Shown here one piece after another: positions 1-9,458 of a stretch of 40,681 bases of DNA (its first letter is position 1; every line of letters begins with the position of its first letter). The position numbers were made by a program, and so were the translations under genes. A model generated the notes under the pieces. That model ran no database searches, was not told the origin of the DNA, and worked only from the letters and a program-made list of their open reading frames with translations. Source of the DNA: Atkinsonella hypoxylon (taxonomy: Eukaryota; Ascomycota; Sordariomycetes; Hypocreales; Clavicipitaceae). The stretch spans positions 1 through 40,681 of the forward strand of contig JFHB01000253.1 in NCBI GenBank assembly GCA_000729835.1, read 5' to 3'.

Positions 1-375
1 TAAAACGCTAATTAATAGTTATAAAATTAACTACTAAAGCAAAATATATAGTATACTTATTAGCAGTAAGTTATTTTTAGTAAGTAATATAAGCTTTAAC
101 TAATCTTTAAGTTAAATTTAATAAACTAATTCTATTCTATAACAATAAACTAGTAATATCCCTTATAAATAACCTAAAGATTAACTCTTAAATAAAATAT
201 ATTAATATTTATTATTATTTTATATAAGAATAGAATAGTATTAATTACAACATTAAATATATTACTTCTAAGGACAATTTAGCAGATATTTATACTAAAG
301 CTCTACTATAACTAATACTTTACAATATTACAATAAGGCTTAGATTAATATAATAATATAATATAAAATAAAGAG
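1..375 (+). mobile_element. RIP-degraded 3' end of a Ty1/copia polyprotein (RNase H)
   Basis: The plus strand carries the C-terminal RNase H end of a Ty1/copia pol gene in decayed form. At 270-308 the reading KDNLADIYTKALL matches the conserved copia ending (KDN-ADIFTKAL), and it is followed by a stop at 309. Further upstream, about 195-240, a degraded version of the K-H-I-D-I-R-x-H-F-I-R block is readable with a stop inside it, and around 30-110 the STAEAEYIA-like block can be made out. The stretch is extremely AT-rich and TpA-rich with many TAA/TAG codons, as expected after RIP. The left part of the element lies outside the window. It is not functional. Confidence 0.85.
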
Positions 376-553
376 TGTATTAAGGGAGGTACAAACGAAT
401 ATATTATAATATTATTAACGTTATCTATATAATTAAAACAACAAGCAGGAACGGATTATATTACTTATATTAATATTATCTAGCGTTACTAAGATTTTAA
501 ATCTCTTTTCTTCTTTAATCAATTCTACAATTGTTTTCATTATAACTTCTACA
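376..553 (+). repeat. Probable 3' LTR of the copia relic
   Basis: Directly after the pol relic a block starts with TG (TGTATTAAGGGAGGT) and resembles the start of fungal copia LTRs; it contains a run similar to AACAACAAGCAGGAACGGA and could end at a CA near 553 (CTTCTACA). Base composition changes from AT-rich to ordinary just after it. The 5' LTR is outside the window, so the ends cannot be confirmed by pairing. Confidence 0.45.
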
Positions 554-1285
554 ACTGTAATATTGACCTAGTTGACGAACATTCCGAATTCCGGGACTTT
601 TACAAACTAGAACCTACTAGAACGAGACGCTGTTAAAGATCCAGCTCAATGCGAACAAAACGCTGAGTAAATGATTGATGTATTCGTCTTCAAACTGAGA
701 TAGATTTTCTCAAGTCAATAACTGGAGGCTGATGATGAGCTCTTTTTACTGTTGGAACCAGAGCTTCAAGCTGTCTGAGCCAAGTGACCTAAAAGTTCAA
801 ATTATTAAAGCTCGACTTGTCTAGTTGTACTTCTTGTAACAATCCTCTTCATCTATCTGAGGACTGTAATATCTAGGTTTCAATGAGACTACAAGTCTGC
901 ACGTTATGTCAACCACGGGTTTAGTCAATGCAGGGCTGATTGTCTGGAGGGCTTGAGTTTCATTTCACGTTTTAAAAAGCATCATGCGGGCCGAGCGGAT
1001 TCACGATGGATCAAATTGATATCAAGCATTTCAGATTCCATATTCTGCTAGCTAAGTCAAGACAGCTTGTCAAAGCGGAAGCTTGGTCGCGACAGTTTCA
1101 CAGAATTTCTCCGAGTATATCCCAATTGATGCATTTATTCGTACGCAATAAAGCTTATATAAGCTTGCCAAATATGTGCAAAGGAGCTATTCAAACGGTG
1201 AGCGACTGCGAATAAACCAGGCCTAGAATGGAAGCTATTAGAACTGACCTCGAAGTAGGTTATCATTGTTGCAGGCCTTGGTTTA
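554..1285. other. Gene-free stretch left of the precursor gene
   Basis: Composition is ordinary for the non-repeat part of this window. Only short open frames occur, and none has a recognisable domain. It holds the 3' flank of the precursor gene on its right side. I see no further RiPP tailoring gene here. Confidence 0.5.
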
Positions 1286-1546
1286 CTAGTTGGACCAAGT
1301 AACTGCAGACTCTGCCTCATCACTAGTCCTCTTGTCCGGCCAAGGAGTTGGGTATTCGCCTTTGGCAGGCTCTGGCTTACAAGTCCTCTTGTCCGGCCAA
1401 GGAACTGGGTACTCGCCTTTGGCAGGCTCTGGCTTACAAGTCCTCTTGTCCGGCCAAGTACCTGGGTACTCAGCTTGGGCATTATCTAGAGAGACCGGAA
1501 GAGCTGACACCGCAGCAAAGTACAGAAAAAACGTTTTAAAGTGCAT
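1286..1546 (-). CDS. Secreted kexin-processed repeat precursor (candidate dikaritin-type RiPP precursor)
   Basis: An 86-residue protein; the start is the only in-frame ATG (1544-1546) of a longer open frame. Residues 1-17 look like a signal peptide (Met-His-Phe-Lys, then a hydrophobic run FFLYFAAVSALP). After a short pro-region the chain is built of repeats, each ending in Asp-Lys-Arg, a Kex2 site. There is a leading partial unit (EYPGTWPDKR), then two full 19-residue units of the form TCKPEPAKGEYPxPWPDKR, differing only at x (Val or Thr), then an acidic tail TSDEAESAVTWSN. Each unit holds one Tyr and one Trp spaced Y-P-x-x-W, and the full units hold one Cys. Signal peptide plus KR-bounded near-identical repeats is the architecture of ustiloxin, phomopsin, epichloecyclin and victorin precursors. 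A UstYa-family gene is transcribed divergently from 3117, which supports this reading. Known alternatives are an alpha-type mating pheromone precursor or a structural KEP protein; the repeats do not look like known alpha pheromones. I do not recognise this exact peptide. Confidence 0.75.
   Translation of the reverse strand: MHFKTFFLYFAAVSALPVSLDNAQAEYPGTWPDKRTCKPEPAKGEYPVPWPDKRTCKPEPAKGEYPTPWPDKRTSDEAESAVTWSN
1325..1476. repeat. 57-bp tandem repeat (2.7 units) encoding the precursor core repeats
   Basis: Units begin at 1325, 1382 and 1439. The first two full units differ at only 3 of 57 positions; the third is partial and diverges after about 25 bases. The period equals 19 codons and is in frame with the precursor, so this is the DNA-level basis of the peptide repeats. 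High identity suggests recent duplication or gene conversion. Confidence 0.9.
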
Positions 1547-2385
1547 CTTAAAGTCCGAGACCAGATATTCAATTGACGAAGTGGAAGTGTTGTCAATGCT
1601 GTATGAACTTTGAGAGAACTGGCTATGGAACAAATCCCTTTATTTGCAGGACAGAACAAGTCACATAAATAACTTGGTCGAGTAGACATGCTGCAGCTGA
1701 CTCGCCCCTTCCGGTTGGGCGCATTTCGCAAGCATAACCACATTTGACTTGTTTCTTATGGCAACCGCGTCAGCTATCTGTTGAACCCCTCATTTGACAG
1801 AATGGAAAGACAGAGAAGTTTTGTAATTGAATTGGTCACAAGGGATGTATGACTGTTGAGTCAATCCGGACGCCCCTTCTCCTCAAGTTCTTGTGGGTTC
1901 GCCCACTTGTCCAGGCGTCATGCTCGTTAGTGTTTAGTCATTGGATGCGTTATTTTCTGAGCTGTGGAGGCAGGGACTATGGAGTATGGCGTTGTTTTTC
2001 CTCCTCGCGAGCAAGGATTATACTCGATACGAGAGGAAAAATGCGGATGTGCAGTTCTGCACAGCAACATTTAGCAATTGGCTAGGTAAGTTGGCTAAGT
2101 ACAGGACAGAGTGAATCTCATTAGAAGGTACTGAGCACAAGGAATGTATGCGACACCATGATACTTTCGTGGTTGTGATCAAATGACTAGGTTATTGCAT
2201 TATGTTAACACGCGAGCCGAACCAAATCCGTTGGTCCAATCCGTTTCTGGTTAAACTTTCTCTCGTTCGATAGTTAGTTAGCTTGTCGGCTAGAATAATC
2301 CACTGTAGGCAAAATGCGGGCAGACGTTTCGGGAGTCCAGGATGGGGAACACTTGCAATTGCGGCAGTGGACGTCGGCGGGGTTC
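1547..2385. other. Left half of the divergent intergenic region
   Basis: This is the upstream region of the precursor gene (minus strand). No convincing coding frame is present; a 78-codon open frame at 1849-2085 has no domain or precursor-like feature. It presumably holds the promoter shared or paired with that of the UstYa gene. No specific operator was recognised. Confidence 0.4.
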
Positions 2386-2724
2386 CAGTAAATCTCAGGT
2401 CCAGACTATGTGTGCGTTGGTCTAGAGCGGGTCTAGAACGGGTGTATTTTTAGCCAGAATAGCAGGCGGTAGTATATACTAATCACACAGTGTATTAGTG
2501 CGAATTAAATATTTTTATATTTAGTGGTATACATACTAATTTCTAGTGGTATAGTCTATATAAATGCACACTCTATAGACTCTAGATCTCTTGCTTAGAA
2601 ATTAATACCGTGTAATTAGTATATGCTTAGTATATGCTAGGCATATACTATTCTGCCTAAAAATACACCCGTTCTAGACCCGCTCTAGACCAACGCACAT
2701 ATAGTCTGGACCTGAGATTTACTG
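2386..2724. mobile_element. MITE-like element with ~90-bp terminal inverted repeats
   Basis: The left arm begins at 2386 with CAGTAAATCTCAGGTCCAGA and its reverse complement ends at 2724. The arms match over about 90 bp or more, including a TCTAGAGCGGGTCTAGAACG block, with few mismatches. The centre is AT-rich and non-coding. Total length is about 340 bp. Beyond the arms, GACGTCGG-type sequence lies on both sides in inverted orientation, so the true ends may be about 15 bp further out (2370 and 2738). No clear target duplication was seen. It looks like a non-autonomous DNA transposon, inserted between the precursor and UstYa genes. Confidence 0.75.
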
Positions 2725-3116
2725 TACTCCCGACGTCAGCATAGTACGAGCGACTGCAGTGATAACTATCCCCAAACCTAAATTATAACTTTTTGGTAAC
2801 TAGGGCCACCCTAATGTATCTATTCTCGTGAAGAAAAACAATTCATTCAACTATATATACTTATCTACTCCGTATAGCACAAAGAGAAACATTCAGGGTG
2901 CTTTTAGGTGTGGATCGAGCTAAAAGTAACTAACCTCAATTTGGTTAGATCTAGCGCATTATTTGGAAACTCTAATGTTACTTAAGTGCCCAATTGATTC
3001 AGGCCTCACAGGTATCAAATCCAAGTATAAATACAGGAAGGATATTTTCTTTTCCAAGTGGCTTTCAGCACTGTGTCCTCGCTCTTTCTAAAATCTTGCC
3101 TCATCTCGTGTTTTTC
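2725..3116. other. Upstream region of the UstYa-family gene
   Basis: AT-leaning non-coding sequence directly 5' of the UstYa gene. An in-frame extension of exon 1 back to 2994 has only a TTG start and is taken as 5' UTR or promoter. No specific binding site was recognised. Confidence 0.4.
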
Positions 3117-4213
3117 ATGATGGACATATCTCCCAGATCCTCTTCAGAAGAGCTTATTTTAAAGCCAGGTGGACAATTAGAGCATGGCTCAGCTGAGTCT
3201 TTGGACCAAGAATTACGCCAGACTAAGAGAACGGCAAGACGAAGGTGGATAGCCGCCATTTGTTGTCTGGCTGTATCTCTAACTTTAAATATGATGCTTG
3301 GCATGATAACATATAACTCGGTGTTGAGCAGAGCGAGAGTGAGGTGGGATGAATTCACATTGCCCTGTACGTGGTCCCTTTCCGCCCTGGCAAAATAGTG
3401 AAATTAATTTCACGTCTAAGCACTGGCCGATGCAGCTACATCTCACAAGTTGGTGAAGTTCCGAAACAGCATAAACAGCGACACAACGGAATTTCAAGGA
3501 CGCCCAAATGAGCAAAACGATCGATTGTGGAAGAACCTATACTCTCGTAAGACGGCCCATACCGTTTATGTATGTGCTCAGCGACTTGGAAGAAGAGAAA
3601 GACTAATGCCAATTAAATGAAATATAGATGAAATGTCTCATATCTCTCACGATGAAGCCCTCAGACTTCCGAACAAGACAATGCCTGAAGCACCATACGA
3701 GGGCAGTGGCTACCTCATCATTCTGAACGTTTTCCATAATCTGCATTGCTTGGATTCCATCCGCAAGGTGATCTATTACTTTGAGGATTCTAAGTGGACC
3801 TCTGACGACAATCCGTACATGCATATGCAGAATGGGGATGTGTTTTCAACATTGAGGGACATCAACACCGATCTCGGTATCAAACATATCGATCACTGCA
3901 TCGATACTCTTCGCCAACACCAACTCTGCACCTCAGATACCACACCCATCGTCTATCAGTATAGTCCCAAAGACTTTGGCATCCGGGCGTTTGCTAATGT
4001 GCTCCGCGAATGTCGTGACTTTGACAAGGTAAGCTGTTATATTCTTCCAATCCGTCTAATACTTATAGAAACCTAGATACTAACCGGTCTGACGCATTTC
4101 AGATCAAGGAATGGGCGAAAGCTCATCGTGCTTGGCCATTTAAAGGATTTGGCGATGGTAAGGCAGTGGGTAAATGCGGCTTGCACGATTCTGGAAGCTG
4201 TCTCTACGATTAG
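3117..4213 (+). CDS. UstYa-family (DUF3328) oxidase, four exons, 295 aa
   Basis: Exons read 3117-3366, 3421-3546, 3628-4028 and 4103-4213. Introns of 54, 81 and 74 nt start GTACGT, GTAAGA and GTAAGC; the last two carry CTAAT and CTAAC branch-like sites. The frame is kept across all joins, giving 295 residues. Residues 1-43 are a cytosolic, basic-ended N-terminus; about 44-68 is a single membrane segment; the rest is lumenal. Exon 2 ends with the family pattern F-x-G-x-P-x-E-x-N-D-x-L-W-x-x-L-Y (about residues 108-124). The two diagnostic motifs are HNLHC at 162-166 and HIDHC at 212-216, the second followed by LRQ and a Cys. In ustiloxin, asperipin, phomopsin and victorin pathways such proteins carry out oxidative cyclisation of precursor peptides in the secretory route. 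The start could also be the next Met (3120). The divergent repeat precursor at 1286-1546 is the obvious substrate candidate. Domain call is firm; splice sites are inferred. Confidence 0.88.
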
Positions 4214-4833
4214 AAACCACCCCAAAAAAGAGGTACATTGAAATAAATGCAAATAAATCTGAGTTATTCCCCAACGTTCCGGCCTTTCGGAATGTTTCAA
4301 AAGCCTGTGGTGCCAAACAGTCCCAACCAACACCCTCTATTGACCTGCTGACTAAATTCAGATTTCAGGTTTCCGTTCCGAGTGCTCACACAAGTGGGAC
4401 CATCCTCCCTCCTTGTACTGTTATAACTACCTGAGCAAACTAGTGTCCTTAGTAAGTATAATATATATGTATGTATACTTTTTTTTTCAATTTTTTAGCC
4501 TTTTTCAAACTTGCACTCAAAAACCAATTCAACATAGAGGAGATATATAGTAGGTTAGGCGCGCTATATACACTAGTTGGCTAAGATGGCATCAGTATTT
4601 AGACTAGGTTAGGTCCCCTTGGTATTAATGGTCAGCTTGACCCTATGTCTTTGATCAGGTCGGGTTGCAAGGGGGAGAGGGCATGGTCAGCTTGGGTGAT
4701 CGGGGGCTGTGGGCTTGTCAGCTTGTCTGTATATTGGGTAGGGTCCAAACGGTCGGGTGAGGAATTGGGCTGCATTTCAGGGCACATTGCGCAACATCCT
4801 AATTGATACTATAATAAAAGTCCCCCTAACAGT
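4214..4833. other. Gene-free stretch downstream of the UstYa gene
   Basis: Contains the 3' flank of the UstYa gene and, from about 4460, AT-rich then G-rich sequence in which GTCAGCTTG recurs several times (about 4630-4730). No coding frame with family features was found. Confidence 0.4.
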
Positions 4834-5064
4834 ATGAGTTACGAAGAGCTATATCGCGCGTCTTACTAGTCTACCTACCAAGTGTCGGTGCCTCTAGAGG
4901 AATTTCTTACTACGCTTAGTAAGAGGCTTTAATATAGGCAAGTAAGTGTTATGGGCTAGCTACTTGTAGTAATTATCGCTGTTATTAATAATGAATTTGT
5001 AGTTAATATATTGCAGGCGCTGTAGAAGTCACTCGAAGTTGCTCCATTCGTAGTGCAGCGCTGA
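4834..5064 (+). pseudogene. Decayed coding-like stretch, unrecognised, stops all TAG/TAA
   Basis: From an ATG at 4834 a 77-codon frame runs to TGA at 5062-5064 with protein-like composition (for example QVSVPLEEFLTTLSKRL). It is interrupted by four in-frame stops, three TAG and one TAA, each of which would be Gln if a C had become T, as RIP does at CpA. No domain is recognised. It may be a fragment of a repeat family gene. It could still be chance; confidence is low. Confidence 0.3.
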
Positions 5065-5499
5065 CTACCTACCTAGGTAGTTGAGATTGGTGGATCTGCC
5101 TGTATAGTACAGTACATATGATGAATAAAATATACATGAGTTTGTATTCCAGTACCATTCACAGTGCATTATTAATACTCTAATTTCAGTCATTTTTTAT
5201 ATGAGAGTGCTGGTAAGTGCCGCATTTAACGTCGTCAATTACGTACAACGGGAAGCTGGCCCTAATGATCATGGTTTTTGTAGTCTTTTCCTGCCACTCA
5301 TTTTCTTTGTAGACACGTTATGTACCCTTTCTATAGCCGGGTACGATTGGTTTAAATCTCTGTAGTAAACTCTTCTTTTTTTAGCACAACACTTATTTCC
5401 AAACGCACAACTATGATACTCGCATCCGTAGACATTCGCAGACATTCGCGGACATTCGCAGAAGACATTACCCTCGATCGTTACCCAAAGGCACATTTC
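5065..5499. other. Gene-free stretch between decayed genes
   Basis: Nothing with family features. Its right part contains the short 10-bp tandem repeat listed separately and a weak 5' extension of the P-loop pseudogene in another frame. Confidence 0.35.
5431..5460. repeat. Three tandem copies of a 10-bp unit GACATTCGCA
   Basis: Units at 5431, 5441 and 5451; the middle copy ends in G instead of A. A minor microsatellite-like repeat just upstream of the P-loop pseudogene. No function assigned. Confidence 0.8.
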
Positions 5500-6038
5500 G
5501 AAAAAGGTCCATGGTCAAAAGGCGCTATCAGCAGCAGCCAAAATCATGATTCAGATGTCCGGTGCGCCCGGCTATGGCAAAAGCACGGTAGCGAGACTGC
5601 TCAGGCTTAGCATAGGCGGCATTACCATCGACCACGACGTCCTCAGGTCGGCCCTTGAATCGGCCACCGTCTCGTTCGACCAGACGGCCAAATAAGCTTA
5701 CCTCCTTCAGTGGAAGCTAGCCCAAGACTTCATGGAGCAGGGCGTAACCAGCGTCATCATCGACAGCACCTGTAAATACGCCAAGGTGCTTGAACATAGG
5801 AGGTCTCTGGCGGCGCAGCATGGCTACAGCTACTGGTACGTTGAGTGCAGGCAGGGTGGACGTCGTCGATCTGCTTGACCAACGGATCCGCGCCCGCCAG
5901 CCGATGGCAAGTTAACGATCCGCCGTTGACTGCCCACCAGCCGCTGCGCAGGGGAATAGCGCGCGTGTCGGCGAGGACAACCTCGGTTGCGTTATCACTA
6001 TTGACTCCATGGACAGCCCGGATATAGTTTGCGAGTAG
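5500..6038 (+). pseudogene. P-loop kinase/ATPase-like (AAA_33-type) pseudogene
   Basis: The Walker A motif GAPGYGKST is clear at 5561-5587, preceded by KIMIQM. It is followed by IDHDVLRS and, in the same frame, by VIIDSTC, HGYSYWYVEC. After an extra base in the G-run near 5854 the frame changes and continues with VDVVDLLDQRIRARQPM and RSAVD, ending ITIDSMDSPDIVCE before TAG at 6036-6038. This order (P-loop, HD, IIDSTC, YVEC, D-LL-R-R, SVDxPP) is that of fungal single-domain P-loop kinases of unknown substrate. It is broken by TAA at 5693-5695 and TAA at 5913-5915, both where CAA is expected, and by at least one frameshift; the N-terminus also seems shifted near 5530. Stops fit RIP. It is not expected to make a working enzyme. 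Confidence 0.75.
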
Positions 6039-6313
6039 TTAGATCTTGAGCAGACTGGTTTCGACTCACTTGAGTTCACCTCGATTGGCGGAAGTCGAAA
6101 GTATTATACATTTTAACCCCACCAAGACCCACAGCTAGGTCAGGTATATACGTCAGGTCAAGTCGGTCCAAAAGGTTTGTAGAAAGACTTATTAATATGT
6201 ATTAGTCAAATGTATCGTACGGAGGAGTCCCTAGATTACCCAACACTCCAGCTCGGAGACCCAAAAATATCAACTTCATTTTGTATATGGAGTATGAAAT
6301 AGGTTGCATGTAA

Positions 6314-6401
6314 CGACCACGCCAGGAGTCGAACCTGGAATCTCTAGAGAGATCAGCAATCGTACCGAAATCTAGCGCCTTAGCCATTAGGCCACGCGGC
6401 C
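6314..6401 (-). tRNA. tRNA-Arg, anticodon UCG, with intron
   Basis: On the minus strand the molecule folds fully. The acceptor stem pairs GGCCGCG with CGUGGUC (two G-U pairs) and is followed by G73. The D arm is GCC/GGC. The anticodon stem pairs CUAGA with UCUAG around a 22-nt loop that holds UUUCGG and an intron of about 15 nt placed one base after the anticodon. The T arm is CCAGG/CCUGG with loop UUCGACU. CCA is not encoded, as in eukaryotes. An oligo-T run lies about 45 bp downstream (minus strand, near 6266) as a possible Pol III terminator. Confidence 0.92.
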
Positions 6402-6994
6402 GGAGCATATCGAATTTTGAGGATTCCTAGATTATCATACAATATTGCATTATACAATTTCTTTCTGTTATAGTATTGCCGTGCGTTCTTGATTTACAGC
6501 ACGATATCAAAATTAATAGTTGCACTTGGTCAGCCTACAATCCAAACTCTGGTGGAGGGGGAGAGTTCCTTACAGTATATCATTACTGAGAATACTTTAA
6601 TTGAGCATCCTCAGAGAATTTATATTGTCGGCCTTGCGGCTTAGGGTGAGCCTTGAAGCTTGCTGCTACATTGGTTGTCGTAGTGCATGTGGTCCACACG
6701 GTCATAATGACTCTTCAGCTTCGCATATTGAACTAGCAAAATTAAAATTAAATGTAAATGTCATTGCATCTATCAGATTCTATAGAATCGAAACGAAACG
6801 CCGCGCTATATGATTACATTAAAGAAAGAGAATTTCGGCCAAAACCTTCATTCAATAAGCAGTCAACATGCGTGACCCATCTCTGCTCGGCTTCTCTGTC
6901 GACAATAGTCTAGCTGCTGAAACATTGCGACATGATCGATAAAAGCCATTGCCTAAATGTATTAATCCTTCCATAATAAATAATCTAGCGTGCA
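6402..6994. other. Intergenic region between tRNA-Arg and the lipase gene 3' end
   Basis: No supported gene. It holds the 5' flank of the tRNA gene and the 3' flank of the lipase gene on its right. Confidence 0.4.
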
Positions 6995-9458
6995 TTACTT
7001 TCGCCGTCCTTTATCTAACGGTGCATTTCGGGAGGATGAGCTACATGGATCAGGGTCACTTTCTTCAGTTGCCTGCTCTGCATCTGCATCGCTTGAGTGC
7101 CCCACTTCACTCGTCTCGAAGTCATCTGTTGGAGAGGTTGCCTCGCCTCGAGCTAAGCCTGCCATTTCCTCGGACCACATACTTGGCTTGGCCGATCGAG
7201 TCTTACCAAGCCTGCTTGTATGCGGCCGCATGAGGCTGGTCCTGGTACCGTCTGTTTCTAATGGACGAGAATAGTTAAACTCCGAAATGGCGCTGAAGTC
7301 GTGTGTGATCGCAATGCTGGCAGGTGTTTTGTGCTGAGGCACATGAATGACACTTTTGCTAGATCTGTTCAGGCGTGGTTTTCGTTGGGATATGTGAGAC
7401 GGGCTCTTAATTGGGCCGCGAGAAAGGAGCTCATGAGCCTCCTCAGCCGACGTATTTTCGTTTGTAATAACAATGTCTCGGAGAATGTGCCCATCAGAGA
7501 AAGTTTGAAAGCTACCTCCAGAGCGACGGCGTCTGCGAACTTGTCTGGTACCACTCGCAGTTTGGGCTTCCACGACTGCTGGCGGCTGCCATAAATTTGA
7601 ACATACCATACTGTCCAGCCTTAGGTTCCCTACGCTAGTGCCCAAAGCCCGCAAATTTCGTTGACTTTGGGAAAATACAACTCGAGCACGTAGACTGTGG
7701 ACTGCGCGATCTAGAGCAAGCTCGATTGCGCAACGGTCGCGAATCCGGCTGAGCCTTGGCCACGTCGCTCGCTCACCGATGGTGCAGGAGCGCAACATAA
7801 AATCTACAGTGGGGTTACTCAACAGTTTGGGCAAGTCGTTCATGGAAATTTCTGGCAGGATAGTGATGTTTCCCGAATACTTCTGACTGACAATAGTTCG
7901 ACACTTGGTCATGAGATTGGGGAGGATGCCTAGCTCGGCCATGAACTGCAACCTATGCAGAGCTTCATCACGGGCCAGGGTGCTGAGTGTGTAGGCCCAA
8001 TCAACCTGGTTCGAAAGGGAGACACCTGCCTTTTGCGGTCTGTTGCCCTGTGGGAGTATGTCTTCCTTTGACAAAAAGGGAACCACATGCGGGTTGACCT
8101 GGCAGACGATGAAGTGGTTGACGTTGAACATCTCAGCCAGGCGGGTCATTGGCAAATCATTGTCAACAGAGCCGTCGATAAAGCGTTGGGGAGTGGGAGT
8201 CCAAGGACGGTGCTCGCCAGTCGTGGGATCTTTGACGAGTAGAGGTGAAGATGTGTATACCAAGGGGAGAGAACAAGATGCCGCAACCGCCGACCATATC
8301 ATGACATTCGGTGCAGTGACATAATTGAGAATTCGGGGGAGTTCGTAAATCGAAGCCGTAGACACGCATATGTTGAGAATACGGCGCGTCCGATTATAAG
8401 CCTCCTGAAACGTCATGTCTCCCGTTAACCCACGCATGACTCTTGTCAGATTTTCGATGTTGGACCAGCTGCCCTCCGTCAGCAAACGCCGTAGGTGTCC
8501 CAATACACCTAAGTTGCTGTCTTCCTTTTCGAAGACGGCGAGGTCTCCATATGGAAATTCTTCTATAAGCTGGGGAATCTCGGCGTCTATTTTAGTGCAC
8601 AAGACGGCGCACACAATACTGCCCGCGCTGGCGCCTGATATGATTCGCGGAAGTAGCCGTTGCTCAATCAATGCCTTTAACACGCCAATATGTGTCATGC
8701 CAAAGGTGCCTCCTCCAGAAAGCAACAAAGCGCTTCGACCAAAACTTTGTCGCGAATACAACATTGCCTCCAAAAGATCTTTGACTTCAATGTTCTGCTG
8801 TTTAACTGCATCCAGAGAGACAAGAGCATCAATAGATTGAGTAGCCGACTCGACATAGCGCTCAATGAGCTTCTTGGTGCCAACATAAGAATGTCGATAC
8901 AGGTCAACATTATCCATCCCGCCAAGGTCCCGACTCAGCTCTGTTCGGATGAGGTGCATGGTGGCTCGGATATCTCCGCTTGCTCGTGCTTCATCCAAGG
9001 CAAGCAAGCGCTCTTGAATGAAACGAAAGTCGTACTCTTCGGTAGCCATATCATTCTTCCATTTGTCATTGCCTTCAAGTGTATCAAGTTCTGACGCGGC
9101 TTCAGTCCATTCTTTGTAGGTTTCAGCCTGACACCAGAGTATGTTAGTAAGAATCCTTTGTTGAACGTTGAAACAATATACAACTCACGTTTTTCATCTG
9201 GTCCAATAACACAGCTTTTCTCTGCTCTCGTGAACGAATCGCTTCACGTTCTTCAACGGCCAGGCCGTCCTTCCATGATAGAAAGGCATTGTTTGCATTT
9301 ATGAAAGTTCTAGAGACGGTCTTTCGGATCGATCGACAGCTCGCAAAGTGAGATGACGACTTCTCGACTTCGGCTTCCTTTCGGGGAGTGAATGTAACTT
9401 TGGCATCTGACCCATGAAGGGCTGAAGTCTTGTGCGCTTGAAGAAGAAGTTCCGACAT
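6995..9458 (-). CDS. Patatin-like triacylglycerol lipase/phospholipase (Tgl3/4/5-type), 800 aa
   Basis: Two exons on the minus strand: 9189-9458 (90 codons from ATG at 9458) and 6995-9127; the intron 9128-9188 is 61 nt, GTGAGT...CAG with a TTACTAAC branch site. The patatin domain is complete: oxyanion loop GGGTFG at about 228-233, nucleophile elbow GASAG at 255-259 (Ser257), and the catalytic Asp in DGS at about 408-410. Ser and Asp form the patatin dyad. Upstream residues resemble the N-terminal region of yeast Tgl3/4/5 lipases, which hydrolyse triacylglycerol on lipid droplets. The C-terminal ~200 residues are low-complexity, rich in Ser, Arg and acidic residues, as in fungal members. It appears intact. 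Start is supported by the only reasonable splice join. Exact paralogue (Tgl4 versus Tgl5) cannot be decided. Confidence 0.92.

Noticed and set aside
1286..1546. Alpha-type mating pheromone precursor
   Set aside because: Architecture is alike (signal peptide, KR-bounded repeats), but the units lack the Trp-Cys...Cys-Trp pattern common in Sordariomycete alpha pheromones, and a UstYa gene is adjacent. Kept as alternative, not as call.
1135..1613. Two other long frames across the 57-bp repeats, one on each strand
   Set aside because: They exist only because the repeat period is a multiple of three; they lack a signal peptide and processing sites, whereas the called frame has both.
4630..4740. 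G-rich stretch as G-quadruplex
   Set aside because: Runs of three or more G are present, but loops are too long and uneven for a confident call.
5431..5460. CRISPR-like array
   Set aside because: The 10-bp units are directly adjacent with no spacers, and the genome is eukaryotic.
5269..5496. Minus-strand 75-codon frame overlapping the 10-bp repeats
   Set aside because: No domain, antisense to the P-loop pseudogene's upstream part; composition driven by the short repeat.
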